This document shows, piece by piece, positions 12,046-22,685 of a DNA stretch of 34,684 nucleotides. The notes below the pieces were generated by a model. That model was not told the origin of the DNA and did not search any database. It worked only from the letters and a program-made list of their open reading frames with translations. Position 1 is the first letter of the stretch; every line of letters begins with the position of its first letter. The DNA is from Oscillospiraceae bacterium. Lineage in GTDB: Bacteria; Bacillota; Clostridia; UMGS1810. The stretch covers positions 1 through 34,684 of the forward strand of contig JALEIO010000182.1 of the NCBI GenBank assembly GCA_022769845.1. Reading direction: 5' to 3'. Both the position numbers and the translations under genes were made by a program.

Positions 12046-13311
12046 TTATTCCCTCCCCTTCAAGAAATAAACCGTGTCGGTGCTGATTTTGCAAAAGGCA
12101 TAAATAATATCTTCGGTTGTAACTTCCTCAACCTTTTTAATTGCCTCGTCAACAGAAACGTCATACCCGAGCAGTATATTGCCGAAATAATAATCCTTTA
12201 AAAGTGCAGGAGAATCGGAATACGATTTATATCTGTTTATAATAAACTGCTTTGCCACAAAAAGGTCGTTTTCGGTAAAATCGCCTTTTTTAACCGATTC
12301 AAGCTGAAAGAAAATCTCCTTTTTCGCTTTTTTAAAGTTTTCAAATTCAATGCCCGAGCCTATAAGCATTATAGAATTGTAACGGCTTATTCTTGAATAC
12401 GCATAATATGCAAGACTCAATTTTTCACGCACATTGTTAAAAAGCTTTGAATGTGCGCCCGAGCCGAAAACCGAGTTGCCAACAACAAGCGCCCAATAGT
12501 CCTTGTCAAGCGGCGAAATACCGGTTCTTAAGCCGATTGACAGCTTACCCTGCGTAACGTCAAGGCTTTCGTCAACATATTTTATTTCTCCTGCGTTTTT
12601 TTTGTCAATTTCAATTTTAACCGGCGAAATATCAAGCTTCACACCATCAAACGCGTTTTTCAAATATGCAACAGTTTCGTCAATGTCAACATCGCCCACA
12701 ACAAAAATATCAATCGGGCTGGACGTGATAATTTTTTTGTAATGCTCGTAAAGATTTTTTTCGTTAATTTCTTCCAAATCCTCAATATAACCTATTTCGC
12801 GTATCGCGGCACTTTCGCCCGCACACATTTCTTCGACGCAGCGAAAATCCGCATACTCGCGCTTGTCGTTTATAAGCGCCCTTATGTCGGTTTCAAGGTT
12901 TGCCTTTTCGGTATCGACATATTTTTTCAAAAATCCGCCGTTTTCGGTAAGCGGATTAAAAATAAATTCAAACATCATATCAAAGCATTTTTTAATAATT
13001 CCCTTTTCGGAATATTTTTCGTTAAGCGACGAAAATTCAAACGCTATCGACTGAACGTCTCCTTTTTTTTGAACCGAAACCGAATATGCCGCGCCGTAGA
13101 GGCTTTTTAAGTAACGGTCAATGTCCTTTGCAGTGGGAAGATTTTGCGTTCCCTGCGCAAGAACACTGGATAAAAGTGAGTTTTTTGTAACCTCGCTTCT
13201 TGAAAGCTTTCTGCTCAAAAACATCGAAACAGACACAGTTTTGTATTTCTTGTCATCTATAAAATTAAGGCTCACGCCTTCTGCTATGTGAATTTTTTTT
13301 ACTCCTGACAT
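12046..13311 (-). CDS. M16-like peptidase, YfmF-like (inactive partner; no HxxEH seen)
   Basis: M16 fold sequence, adjacent to the YfmH-like gene; AAGGAG before ATG at 13311. Confidence 0.85.
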   Translation of the reverse strand: MSGVKKIHIAEGVSLNFIDDKKYKTVSVSMFLSRKLSRSEVTKNSLLSSVLAQGTQNLPTAKDIDRYLKSLYGAAYSVSVQKKGDVQSIAFEFSSLNEKYSEKGIIKKCFDMMFEFIFNPLTENGGFLKKYVDTEKANLETDIRALINDKREYADFRCVEEMCAGESAAIREIGYIEDLEEINEKNLYEHYKKIITSSPIDIFVVGDVDIDETVAYLKNAFDGVKLDISPVKIEIDKKNAGEIKYVDESLDVTQGKLSIGLRTGISPLDKDYWALVVGNSVFGSGAHSKLFNNVREKLSLAYYAYSRISRYNSIMLIGSGIEFENFKKAKKEIFFQLESVKKGDFTENDLFVAKQFIINRYKSYSDSPALLKDYYFGNILLGYDVSVDEAIKKVEEVTTEDIIYAFCKISTDTVYFLKGRE

Positions 13312-13389
13312 AACTTTCTCCTTACATTTATACATTATCTTTTATATTTTACCACATTTTTCATAAAAAAGCCACATATTTTTGAAATT

Positions 13390-13435
13390 TTTTGAAAATA
13401 AAAAGACTGCTTCGCTTTGTAAAGTGAAACAGTCT
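13390..13435 (-). terminator. Rho-independent terminator downstream of rny
   Basis: Hairpin AGACTGTTTCACTTT-ACA-AAAGCGAAGCAGTCT followed by TTTTTATTTTC on the minus strand (stem 13404-13435). Confidence 0.85.
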
Positions 13436-13447
13436 GTATTTTTTCGT

Positions 13448-14989
13448 TTATTTTGCGTATTCAATCGCTCTTGTTTCTCTGATAACGTTAACCTTAATCT
13501 GACCCGGATATTCAAGCTCCGACTCAATTCGTTTAACAATATCGCGCGCAACCAAAATTGTTTCGTCCTCTTTGACATTTTCAGGCTTAACAATAATTCT
13601 GATTTCACGTCCGGCCTGAATTGCAAATGATTTTTCAACGCCGTCAAATGAATTTGCAATCTCCTCAAGCGCTTCGAGACGCTTAATGTAGGTTTCAAGA
13701 TTTTCTCTTCTTGCGCCCGGACGAGCTGCCGAAATAGCATCGCACGCCTGAACAATGCAAGCCACAATGCTTGTCGGCTCGGCATCGCCGTGATGCGATG
13801 CAATAGCGTTTATAACCTCTGCACACTCTTTGTGCTTTTTGGCAATATCAACGCCGATTTCAATATGCGAACCCTCAATTTCGTGGTCCATAGCCTTGCC
13901 TAGATCGTGAAGAAGACCTGCTCTTTTTGCCATTTTAATATCTGCGCCGAGCTCGCCTGCCATAACACCGGCAAGATTTGCCACCTCAATAGAATGTTTA
14001 AGCACATTCTGACCATAGCTTGTGCGGTATTTAAGCTTTCCGAGAAGTCTTATAATTTCAGGATGCAAGCCGTGAACGCCCGTATCGAACGTTGCCTGTT
14101 CGCCCTCCTGTTTTATAATTGCCTCAACCTCTTTGCGCGCCTTTTCAACCATTTCTTCAATACGCGCAGGGTGAATTCTTCCGTCAACAATAAGCTTTTC
14201 AAGCGCAACACGCGCAATTTCACGTCTTATCGGGTCAAATCCCGAAAGAACAACTGCCTCGGGCGTATCGTCGATAATAAGGTCGATACCGGTAAGCGTT
14301 TCAAGCGTTCTGATGTTTCTGCCTTCACGTCCGATAATTCTTCCCTTCATTTCATCATTAGGAAGCGCAACAACCGTAACGGTTGCCTCTGCAACGTGGT
14401 CGGCGGCACATTTCTGAATAGCGGTGCTGATAATGTTTTTTGCCTTTTTATCAGCCTCCTCCTTGGCTTCATCAAGGATATTCTTAATCATAATAGCCGA
14501 TTCGTGTCTTACCTCGTCCTCGACATTTTTAAGAAGATAATCCTTCGCCTCATCAACCGACAAGCCCGAAATTTTCTCAAGCATTTCAAGCTGCTGCTGT
14601 TTGGTTTTTTTGGTTTCTTCTGTTAAAACATCCAATTCTTTGATTTTTTGATTTAATTTTTCATCTTTTTTGTCTAATGCGTCATTTTTTTTATCCAGGT
14701 TTGCCTCTTTTTGCTCAATTCGTCTTTCCTGACGACTAATCTCAAATCTTCGATCCTTCATTTCCTTGTCAAACTCGGTGCGATTTTTATGAATTTCTTC
14801 TTTTGCGGATAAAAGCGTTTCTTTTTTCTTGGTTTCAGCCTCTTTTTTAGCTGCCGCAATAATATCCGCCGCTTGCCTTTCCGCATCGCCCAATTTTGCT
14901 TCGGCAATTTTCTTTCTATATGCAACACCGCCGAAAAAAGCGGCAATACACAGTGCTGCTGCGATAACGCAGATTATTGCATAAATCAA
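13448..14989 (-). CDS. rny: Ribonuclease Y (TTG start)
   Basis: N-terminal TM plus coiled coil, KH domain [17 protein letters not shown] domain [12 protein letters not shown]. Confidence 0.97.
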   Translation of the reverse strand: MIYAIICVIAAALCIAAFFGGVAYRKKIAEAKLGDAERQAADIIAAAKKEAETKKKETLLSAKEEIHKNRTEFDKEMKDRRFEISRQERRIEQKEANLDKKNDALDKKDEKLNQKIKELDVLTEETKKTKQQQLEMLEKISGLSVDEAKDYLLKNVEDEVRHESAIMIKNILDEAKEEADKKAKNIISTAIQKCAADHVAEATVTVVALPNDEMKGRIIGREGRNIRTLETLTGIDLIIDDTPEAVVLSGFDPIRREIARVALEKLIVDGRIHPARIEEMVEKARKEVEAIIKQEGEQATFDTGVHGLHPEIIRLLGKLKYRTSYGQNVLKHSIEVANLAGVMAGELGADIKMAKRAGLLHDLGKAMDHEIEGSHIEIGVDIAKKHKECAEVINAIASHHGDAEPTSIVACIVQACDAISAARPGARRENLETYIKRLEALEEIANSFDGVEKSFAIQAGREIRIIVKPENVKEDETILVARDIVKRIESELEYPGQIKVNVIRETRAIEYAK

Positions 14990-15376
14990 AGATTATCAAC
15001 CCCCTTTTCTAAAATTTCCTTAAAAATAAGGATTTTTCAAGCGCCGTTCGGGTTGCTATCTTTTTTAAGGTATTAAATTTTAACGTACCCAAAGGCACTT
15101 TTTGCGTGTTCGTAAATTAAAAATGAACACTGTTAATTTCAAATTAAATTCGGCATAAACACGCCGTACACAAGGCAAAACCAAACCCTTGTGCAAAAAA
15201 ATGCAAAAATCAAAAAAAATTTAATAAATCAAAATACACTACTATTTTATACTATTTTTAACAATATGTCAATATGATTTTTAGTAAAATTGTACTATTT
15301 TTTCTGATTTTTTGACATTTTTCTTGTATTTTGCATATTTTGACATTGAAATTACATTTTGAAAGAGGTGAAAATC

Positions 15377-15559
15377 GTGACTCAAAACATTCCGCTTATG
15401 CCAAAAAATCCAATGTTTTCCTATGCATATATCGCCTATCAGCCGTTTGACAATCTTTATAACGCAAACGAGGCTTTATACCACGGAACAATTTTTAAAG
15501 ACCTTGATATTCCGTTCTCATCGTATAGGAATAACCCGATAATGAACCCGTTCAAATAA
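15377..15559 (+). CDS. cotJA: Spore coat-associated protein CotJA (GTG start after AGAGGTG)
   Basis: Small protein MFSYAYIAYQPFDNLYNANEALYHGTIFKDLDIPF plus adjacency to CotJB/CotJC. Confidence 0.9.
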   Translation: MTQNIPLMPKNPMFSYAYIAYQPFDNLYNANEALYHGTIFKDLDIPFSSYRNNPIMNPFK

Positions 15560-15587
15560 TTTTAAAATTTTAGAAAGGAGTAAAGAA

Positions 15588-15956
15588 ATGAAAATTTCGG
15601 TAGATGAAGTTTTAAACTGCGGCTGCAGAAATGTGGCAAAAGAAAATAAATGCAGAGAAAATCAAAGTATGCCCGACGGCGGTAATTGGAGCGATTTAAG
15701 CAAATGCGAGCTTTTGCAGCGAATTAACGAGCTCGGATTTGCCGCATACGATTTGCAGCTGTTTTTGGATACACACCGCGACTGCAAGGAGGCGCTTGAG
15801 CTTTACAAAAGCCTTTCGTTTACCTACCGCGCGGCAAAAAATGAGTATGAAGCAAGATTTGCGCCGCTAAACGCTATGAGTTCATCGGATAAAACGCCGT
15901 TTGAATGGGTTTCAGATAATCTTGCGTGGCCGTGGCAGAAGGAAGGAGAGGTTTAA
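15588..15956 (+). CDS. cotJB: Spore coat protein CotJB
   Basis: LLQRINELGFAAYDLQLFLDTHRDCKEAL...YGPL-type family; between cotJA and cotJC. Confidence 0.9.
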   Translation: MKISVDEVLNCGCRNVAKENKCRENQSMPDGGNWSDLSKCELLQRINELGFAAYDLQLFLDTHRDCKEALELYKSLSFTYRAAKNEYEARFAPLNAMSSSDKTPFEWVSDNLAWPWQKEGEV

Positions 15957-15959
15957 TAT

Positions 15960-16529
15960 ATGTGGAATTATGACAGACGTCTTATGTACCCGGTAAAAAT
16001 TAAGAACAAAAACCCGGAATTAGCAAAATTTGTAATCGCACAGTACGGTGGTCCCGACGGCGAATTAGGTGCATCGCTTCGCTACCTTTCGCAAAGATAC
16101 ACAATGCCTACCGCCGAAACAAAGGGTATTTTGAATGATATAGGTACGGAAGAACTTGCACACCTTGAAATGGTAGGTGCCATTGTATATCAGCTGACGA
16201 GAGATTTAGACTCGAAAATTGTTAAAGAATCCGGCTTTGGCGATTACTTTATAAATCATACAACGGGAGTGTACCCTGCAAACAGCAACGGTTCGCCGTT
16301 TACTGCCGCATACATTGCCGTTACAGGTGACCCTATCGCTGACCTTAACGAAGATTTGGCAGCAGAACAAAAGGCACGAGCGACATATGACAACATTCTT
16401 CGCCTATCTGATGACCCCGACGTTAATGATGCAATAAGATTTCTTCGTGAACGAGAGGTTGTGCATTATCAGAGATTCGGTGAAGCAAACCATACTAATT
16501 TAAGGAGATTTTGCCCATATAAAAGGTAG
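15960..16529 (+). CDS. cotJC: CotJC, manganese catalase-like spore coat protein
   Basis: AQYGGPDGELGASLRYLSQRYTMP, DIGTEELAHLEMVGAIVYQL, AAEQKARATYDNILRLSDDPDVNDAIRFLREREVVHYQRFGEA. Confidence 0.95.
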   Translation: MWNYDRRLMYPVKIKNKNPELAKFVIAQYGGPDGELGASLRYLSQRYTMPTAETKGILNDIGTEELAHLEMVGAIVYQLTRDLDSKIVKESGFGDYFINHTTGVYPANSNGSPFTAAYIAVTGDPIADLNEDLAAEQKARATYDNILRLSDDPDVNDAIRFLREREVVHYQRFGEANHTNLRRFCPYKR

Positions 16530-16553
16530 TGCGTTAACTCGCCAGTTTTTACG

Positions 16554-17050
16554 CTAAACATATATTTTTTCACATTTTGCTTCCAATTCGCCCAATGCGG
16601 TAAGCGCACCTTCCTCTGTAGGCGCCTTGCATACCGGCTTTAAATCTGACGTAAATTGCTTAATATCTTCGTATGATACATATCGGCAGTATGAACGGAT
16701 TTGATGGATAATACAGCGCTGTACCTCGGTTTTTGGGAACGCAGTATTAATTGCCTCTACAAATTCTGAAAGACCGTCAACAGATGCAATTAAATATATC
16801 AGATACTCCACGGTTTTTCAAGACGTTTAATACTGAAAGCCAATATTTTGCAGATTCGTTTGCACCAATCCAAATACCAAGAACTCTTTTCACCCTTCTA
16901 AATCTGTTCCTATCACCACATACTCTGCTTTTTTGTAACAATGCCATTATCTCTGACATTGTAATGTATGGCATCTAAAATGACCTTTGCATATACGCTT
17001 TCCAGCGGCCTTTCCTGCCACTCTTTTATAATCGGCAGTATTTTGTATGT
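16554..17050 (-). pseudogene. Degraded IS256 (mutator) family transposase fragment
   Basis: Minus-strand pieces in different frames: WQERPLESVYAKVILDAIHY, VLGIWIGANESAKYWLSVLNVLKNRGVSDI, DGLSEFVEAINTAFPKTEVQRCIIHQIRSYCRYVSYEDIKQFTSDLKPVCKAPTEEGALTALGELEAKCEKIY. Confidence 0.9.
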
Positions 17051-17400
17051 GGTTTTAGCGCGGCTTACCCTTAAATCCTGGATCAAGCGCGCAGACTTTC
17101 AACCCGACGCAACCGACAGGCAAAATCGCAGTGACAAGCGTCAGCGTGAACTTGAAGCCGAAATTCGCTTACTTCGCAAGCAGCTTGCCGAGAAAGACGA
17201 GGTCATTGATGTCCTAAAAAATCCGTCGGCTATGCCTTTTCGAGCAGCATTGATACTAACCTCACGGTTTTGCTCTGGAAATGGCTGTAAACCGCCAAAA
17301 GCCGCAAAACAACTTGATTTTTCATAGTGACCGAGGTGTGCAGTACGCTTCTTTAGGATACTGGCTCATCACATTCAAGCAGAACAGCTCTTGTATAAAG
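17050..17400 (+). pseudogene. Degraded IS3-family remnant (OrfA C-terminus fused to OrfB C-terminal fragment)
   Basis: RQRELEAEIRLLRKQLAEKDEVIDVLKN (OrfA coiled coil) then, across frames, VGYAFSSSIDTNLT ... LALEMAVNRQKPQNNLIFHSDRGVQYASLGYW (OrfB DDE region). Confidence 0.85.
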
Positions 17401-17412
17401 TTTAACATAAAT

Positions 17413-17913
17413 TTACATATCCATTTTTCGTTCTTTAATAAACGAAATAATTATTGAGGCTTGCGTCAAAATCTCATTTATAACTGTCGGAACGGAAAAA
17501 TAATGAACTCCGTAAATAAGCATACATATTGATGACAAAAATGCAAAAAAGCGAATAAGATTTACTCTGTCGCTTCCAAACGCCAAAGTCGCCAAAACAG
17601 ACGCTATTGCCGGAAAAATACTAAAATTGTCTTTCCAAGTAAGCATAGCAACAGTAACGAAAAGCAACGAAAATAAAAACAAAATTATTCCGTTATATGT
17701 ATTCTTCTTTTTAGGCAGAAATACCAGTTCGCGCAACGCTGAAATTCCCGTTGTTGCCGCTGCGGTATAACTAAATATTAAAAAATGATGCGCAACCCAC
17801 AAAACATCCGTTACAAGCTTTAGAAGCACCATTTTGTATCTGCTTGTCTGAATGTATATTAAAAAGGAAACACCTATTGCGATTATTCCTACCAGTTGTC
17901 CAATGTAATTCAT
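17413..17913 (-). CDS. YgjV-like inner membrane protein
   Basis: MNYIGQLVGIIAIGVSFLIYIQTSRYKMVLLKLVTDVLWVAHHFLIFSYTAAATTGISALRELVF; multiple TM helices. Confidence 0.75.
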   Translation of the reverse strand: MNYIGQLVGIIAIGVSFLIYIQTSRYKMVLLKLVTDVLWVAHHFLIFSYTAAATTGISALRELVFLPKKKNTYNGIILFLFSLLFVTVAMLTWKDNFSIFPAIASVLATLAFGSDRVNLIRFFAFLSSICMLIYGVHYFSVPTVINEILTQASIIISFIKERKMDM

Positions 17914-18305
17914 TTTAATAATCCTTTTCCTCAACACTGTATAAAAGCATTACAATACCTCAATCACCGTTATATCACCTAAATTATTTATTCTAACAAA
18001 GTTCTCTTCCACTGATACATCGGTACTGCCCCACAAAACCTTAGTATTCTATATTTTGGTAAAATGTGAACTTGTGCATCATAAGCTCTATAGAACGAGA
18101 GCTGATATGATAGGCTTGTACCGAGGCGAATTTCACCAATGGCTGTTTTGTTCCTTCGCTCTTCAATCATATTGGCAGCGGTCGCCTGCAAGCAAATCGC
18201 GGAATAAATGCAACCACTTCTACAGAAACAAAAGAATTATTACGATTCATTCCGTTTTTTGCAGCTTTTTACTGTCTATTTTTTCTGGGAGGATACAGTA
18301 TGATT

Positions 18306-19637
18306 TTAAATGATTTTAAAGCTTCCAAAATTATCACATTGCAGATTGCTAATCTCAACATTTTTTGAACCGTCCAAGTCTCTTATAAGAACATCACCGT
18401 CAAAGTTATTGATTTTAACATTATCAACAACAACCTTACCGTGTTTTCCCATATGTAAAAACGGAATTTTCTCAAAGCCTTTTCCCAAGGAATAGTTTAT
18501 GTTTTTCATGCAAAGTTCAAGCGGCACAGCGTCATTTCCATATAGAATGCTTGTATTGCTTGCACCTATAAAATCAATATTTTCAAAAGTAATATCTTTT
18601 GGAGGAATTCCCTTTTGCCAAATCTCACTGCCCGATAAGTTTAGATTGAACATTGTTTCTACTCCGCTGACTTTGCAATTTCGCACAACAATATTACCAG
18701 GCTGATGCCTTATATTTCTCGTAGTATCTACAAAATATTTAAAAAACACCGGTGTATTTTTGTGCTCCGATACGCTTTTATATGCACGTTTCTTCTTTTC
18801 CTCCTCCGTAAAGAAGTATCTGAAAGGATACTCGCACGGTCCCTCTGAAATGCATCTGTCCACAAGCACATTGGTACCTCCGATTCTAAACACATTGCGT
18901 GCACTGCTTAAGTAGCAGTCTGTTACGGAAAAATCAGTATTATCAAAGCCGGCTATGCCGTCGTCACCGACTTTGATTACACATTTTTTTACGGTTACAT
19001 CATCGCAGCCGCGAAAATGAATACCGTCATGACCGCCAAGTACGGTAACATTTTCTACGCTGATGTTTTTGCTTGAAAATATACAGTGTGCCCAGTTCCC
19101 GGTATGCTGAATAGTGTAACCTGAAAAATGAAGACTTTCCGACTTATGCACATTTATACCGTGTGGTCCTCTGTAACGCTGCTCACCTTTTTCATCATAA
19201 CAATTTCTGCCGTCTATAACAGAACCTTTTTCGCCTATAACAGAAACATTTTCGGCAAACAAAATCCTTATTATTCCATAATGCCAGCGGCTGCCGGCAC
19301 AGCCTAACAGCTCTTTCCCCTCCTGCTCCGTTCTCTCATAAGGCGATTTCCACAGAATATCTGTCATTTCATCAGCTGGGAGAGGTTCAAACTTATCATT
19401 AAATATGTTTAAATAGTCCTCGGGGTTGATACTGCCGAGCAAATGTGCATTCTCCATAAGGTGTAGTGTAATGTTGCTTCTTAACCTTATATCGCCAATT
19501 ATATACCGGCCTTCGGGAACTATAACCTCACCGCCGCCGCTTTCAAAACAGTAATCTATCGCATCCTGAAACTTTTTTGTTTGAATATCGTCCGTATCGG
19601 GAACTGCACCAAAATCTGATATGTTTACTCTTTTCAT
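18306..19637 (-). CDS. Right-handed parallel beta-helix protein, GH28/pectate-lyase-like, no obvious signal peptide
   Basis: NISDFGAVPDTDDIQTKKFQDAIDYCFESGGGEVIVPEGRYIIGDIRLRSNITLHL; repeated beta-helix rungs. Confidence 0.85.
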   Translation of the reverse strand: MKRVNISDFGAVPDTDDIQTKKFQDAIDYCFESGGGEVIVPEGRYIIGDIRLRSNITLHLMENAHLLGSINPEDYLNIFNDKFEPLPADEMTDILWKSPYERTEQEGKELLGCAGSRWHYGIIRILFAENVSVIGEKGSVIDGRNCYDEKGEQRYRGPHGINVHKSESLHFSGYTIQHTGNWAHCIFSSKNISVENVTVLGGHDGIHFRGCDDVTVKKCVIKVGDDGIAGFDNTDFSVTDCYLSSARNVFRIGGTNVLVDRCISEGPCEYPFRYFFTEEEKKKRAYKSVSEHKNTPVFFKYFVDTTRNIRHQPGNIVVRNCKVSGVETMFNLNLSGSEIWQKGIPPKDITFENIDFIGASNTSILYGNDAVPLELCMKNINYSLGKGFEKIPFLHMGKHGKVVVDNVKINNFDGDVLIRDLDGSKNVEISNLQCDNFGSFKII

Positions 19638-19651
19638 TATCTTTCCTCTTT

Positions 19652-21391
19652 TTAAACTAATTTGCTTACTGTATAATCACCAAAATTATAATCAACTGTA
19701 ATTATTGTACCGTCGGAATATGTAACTCTGTAAACACCGTCTCTCAGTTTTTCATGATTTTCCATAAATTCATACTGTAAATATTTAAGCTTTTCATATT
19801 CTTCTTCCGCAACCTTTATTGCACCAACGCCGATTTTAATGCCTTCGTCGGAATCAGAATACAAATCTTCCTTTCCCATCCAGTCTCTGCCGCAGAATTT
19901 ACTGTTAAAATACATTGTAGGACGGCTGCCGAACTCAATCATTTTTAAATGAGATGCTTTGTCCTTAATCGGATAGTTTATAGTGTCTGATGTTGCATTT
20001 GACATGACTATTCCGTGATACACCAGTGCATAAAATGGAATTAATTCATCAAACAGACCGCACTGTTCGTGATTAACGGCAGATACTGTAGATGTATATA
20101 GAACATAATCAATATCCGAATTTATGAAATCAAACCATGCCTCTGTCTGAAATCCGCCAAACAACTCTTTTGAAAGCTTTGCAATTTTTCTGTAATATTC
20201 AAGCGCCTTCTTTCTTGATACCGGATGCACTTTGTCGCAGCATTTAATGGGTGCACAAGCTGAAATTTCATCAACATAATGCATTCCCTCAAATCCATAA
20301 TCACGTATAACCGGGTACATTTCTACCGCATAATGCTCATACGCCGGTTTTGCGCATACATGCCACGGATCGCCGCCCTGCAGACCGTCCTTTGCATAAT
20401 CGGCTCTTAACCACGGCTTTATTTCACCGTTTTCATCTTTATACATTGAAAGGAGGCTCTTATCCCAGTTTTCGGCAATTTCGTAAGCACCCTTACAGTT
20501 GGAATGGCATACCACAAGGTAGCCGTAGCTTTGCGCCTTTTTAATAAATGCTCTTAAAGCCTCATCTCCACCAAAACGCTCATCGCATGGATAGTGCTGC
20601 GGAAATCTTCCGTCATGTCCGCCGGGTCCCCAGCCTACAAGGCAAATTTCTGCACTTTTAACGCCTTTTTCTTTCATTCTGTCAATAATTTTGTTAAGCG
20701 TGTCAATATCGCAAGCAATGTGCATTGGGGGTTCATTTTCCAAGGTCTGTCTGCGAACGGGAGTCGGTTGAGGTTTCCAGCCCATTCTTATTCTCAATTC
20801 AAGGCACTCTGCAGCAGCCTTTAAATCATCATTTCCTTTGATGCGCTCCTTAAGCGGAACGCAACCCTTTACCTCCATCTGATACTTTCTGTAAAAACGT
20901 GCCATGTCCGAATATGTTGCATAAGGCATTTTAGTATATACAATAAGAAAATCTTCATCAGGGTCATCACCTTCAAGCAAGAATTCCGGTGTGATTGTAT
21001 ATGTACCGGCTTTACACTCAACTATAAAATGCACATCACTGTCCATACTCTGAACATGAACAAAAAGCGAATCCTTATTTTCGCAAATACCGCAGACAGG
21101 CATTGCTGAAACTTCCGAACTGAAACTCGCGTTTTCTCTTTTGGTAAATTCACATTTTACCACACCGTAATCAAAGTTTGTCGGGAAGAACATATATCCG
21201 TCCGCTGTATCGGGAATGGTTGTCAATGAAGATTCAACCCTTAATTTGTCATATTTAAGACCCGTAATTTTATCTTTCGGAATAAAGAGCCTTATTTCAT
21301 TAGCATTTTCCGTTACCTCCGGATTAATAGGTGTTACATTTCCCTCAATGTCTGTGCACAGAACCTTAAAAAATGCTTTACTGCTACTCAT
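19652..21391 (-). CDS. Putative TIM-barrel glycosidase-like protein of uncharacterised family
   Basis: Barrel-like segments VKSAEICLVGWGPGGHDGRFPQHYPCDERFGG, YGYLVVCHSNCKGAY, YGFEGMHYVDEISACAP, FQTEAWFDFINSDIDYVLY; small beta-sandwich-like ends. Confidence 0.6.
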   Translation of the reverse strand: MSSSKAFFKVLCTDIEGNVTPINPEVTENANEIRLFIPKDKITGLKYDKLRVESSLTTIPDTADGYMFFPTNFDYGVVKCEFTKRENASFSSEVSAMPVCGICENKDSLFVHVQSMDSDVHFIVECKAGTYTITPEFLLEGDDPDEDFLIVYTKMPYATYSDMARFYRKYQMEVKGCVPLKERIKGNDDLKAAAECLELRIRMGWKPQPTPVRRQTLENEPPMHIACDIDTLNKIIDRMKEKGVKSAEICLVGWGPGGHDGRFPQHYPCDERFGGDEALRAFIKKAQSYGYLVVCHSNCKGAYEIAENWDKSLLSMYKDENGEIKPWLRADYAKDGLQGGDPWHVCAKPAYEHYAVEMYPVIRDYGFEGMHYVDEISACAPIKCCDKVHPVSRKKALEYYRKIAKLSKELFGGFQTEAWFDFINSDIDYVLYTSTVSAVNHEQCGLFDELIPFYALVYHGIVMSNATSDTINYPIKDKASHLKMIEFGSRPTMYFNSKFCGRDWMGKEDLYSDSDEGIKIGVGAIKVAEEEYEKLKYLQYEFMENHEKLRDGVYRVTYSDGTIITVDYNFGDYTVSKLV

Positions 21392-21425
21392 GTGTTTTCC
21401 TCTTTTCCATATTTTTTGTTTTTAA

Positions 21426-22685
21426 CTATTTGTTAGCATCTTGGAAACCGTCATTCATTAGTTTTTGTTGTAACTCATTTATATTAACATTCTCAACCTC
21501 AACCCCGGATTTGACCGCAATCGCAACAGCCGTTCCCAACGCTTGGCCTAAAATCGAACATGTCGCCATAACTCTTGACGAACTCAGTGCAGCGTGTGTA
21601 ACACTTATGTTTCTACCTGCAAATACAAGATTTTTTATATTCTTTGAAATCATACATCTGAGCGGCAACCCCCACGGTTGCGGTGCAGGATGAAATATCG
21701 TTGGGTATCCATCTTTGTAATAAAACCCCTCAGGAAAATGATCATCCATAGACCATCCGGCATAAGCAACAATATCATCAAAACGACCTTCGTTTTCGAC
21801 ATCATTTTGAGTGACTATGTGTTTGCCTACATATCGACGACTTTCCCTTTTTCCCGGCAAAAATCCAATCCATTCAAGTTCCCAATTATCAGCACCATGA
21901 TCTCCGTAATTCTTCATATGATCCCATACACCATAACAAATTTTTAGAAGTTCATCTCTGCATTTATCCGTGTCATGTATACAATCCCATTCTCCGCCAA
22001 GTTCTATCCACCAGAAATTATTATCTATTTCATGATCCTTATACGGCAGATCATCATCCGATTTAAATTTGTAAGCCCATTCTGGCGGAACAAAATCAAC
22101 CTTATGAGTGGTTTCTCTTACCTGAAATAAGCAACTCATACCCATTGTTTTTTTGTCGGACTTATCAGGTGGTATAGTCTCTCCAAAATCCTGTTTTGCT
22201 TCTCTACCGTACATATATTCAGCACCAGATAATGGTGCAAGAATAGAATCTCCCGAACAGTCGGCAAAATATTTTGATTCTATTACATGAAAAGTTTCTG
22301 CATTTGATTGCCATGCTTTTATACTTTTTATCATATTATTATCCATTTCAGCATCCATACAACTTGCATTTAGAATCAATGTAAGATTATCTTCCGCCTT
22401 CGCCTTTTCGTATAACACACTACTCCAAATCGGAAATTTCAACCCTTTGTTCTGATAAAAATTTTCTAGTATTATTTCTTCAATTATTCCTGTTTCTCGA
22501 TTATCCTTACCATGAGCACCGCAAACCCACATTCTTATTTCTTCTGATGAGTTTCCACCCAGTACATGTCTGTCCTGAACTAGAACAGTTTTAATCCCAT
22601 TACGAGAAGCAGCAATTGCACAACATAGTCCAGATAACCCTCCGCCTATCACGCACAAATCAGTTTTATAGAGTATTGTTTTCAT
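21426..22685 (-). CDS. FAD-dependent oxidoreductase (FAD_oxidored type); start at MKTILYKTD
   Basis: DLCVIGGGLSGLCCAIAASRNGIKTVLVQD (GxGxxG), C-terminal LVFAGRNISVTHAALSSSRVMATC; GGAGGAG before ATG 22685. Confidence 0.9.
   Translation of the reverse strand: MKTILYKTDLCVIGGGLSGLCCAIAASRNGIKTVLVQDRHVLGGNSSEEIRMWVCGAHGKDNRETGIIEEIILENFYQNKGLKFPIWSSVLYEKAKAEDNLTLILNASCMDAEMDNNMIKSIKAWQSNAETFHVIESKYFADCSGDSILAPLSGAEYMYGREAKQDFGETIPPDKSDKKTMGMSCLFQVRETTHKVDFVPPEWAYKFKSDDDLPYKDHEIDNNFWWIELGGEWDCIHDTDKCRDELLKICYGVWDHMKNYGDHGADNWELEWIGFLPGKRESRRYVGKHIVTQNDVENEGRFDDIVAYAGWSMDDHFPEGFYYKDGYPTIFHPAPQPWGLPLRCMISKNIKNLVFAGRNISVTHAALSSSRVMATCSILGQALGTAVAIAVKSGVEVENVNINELQQKLMNDGFQDANK

Noticed and set aside
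4736-14626. Many plus-strand ORFs of 60-240 aa across the housekeeping block (e.g. 6823-7428, 13907-14626)
   Set aside because: All overlap well-supported minus-strand genes; biased third-codon composition explains the open antisense frames.
17988-18313. Short ORFs 17988-18191 (-) and 18056-18313 (+)
   Set aside because: No recognisable family, no ribosome-binding site; probably decayed intergenic DNA. Origin not determined.
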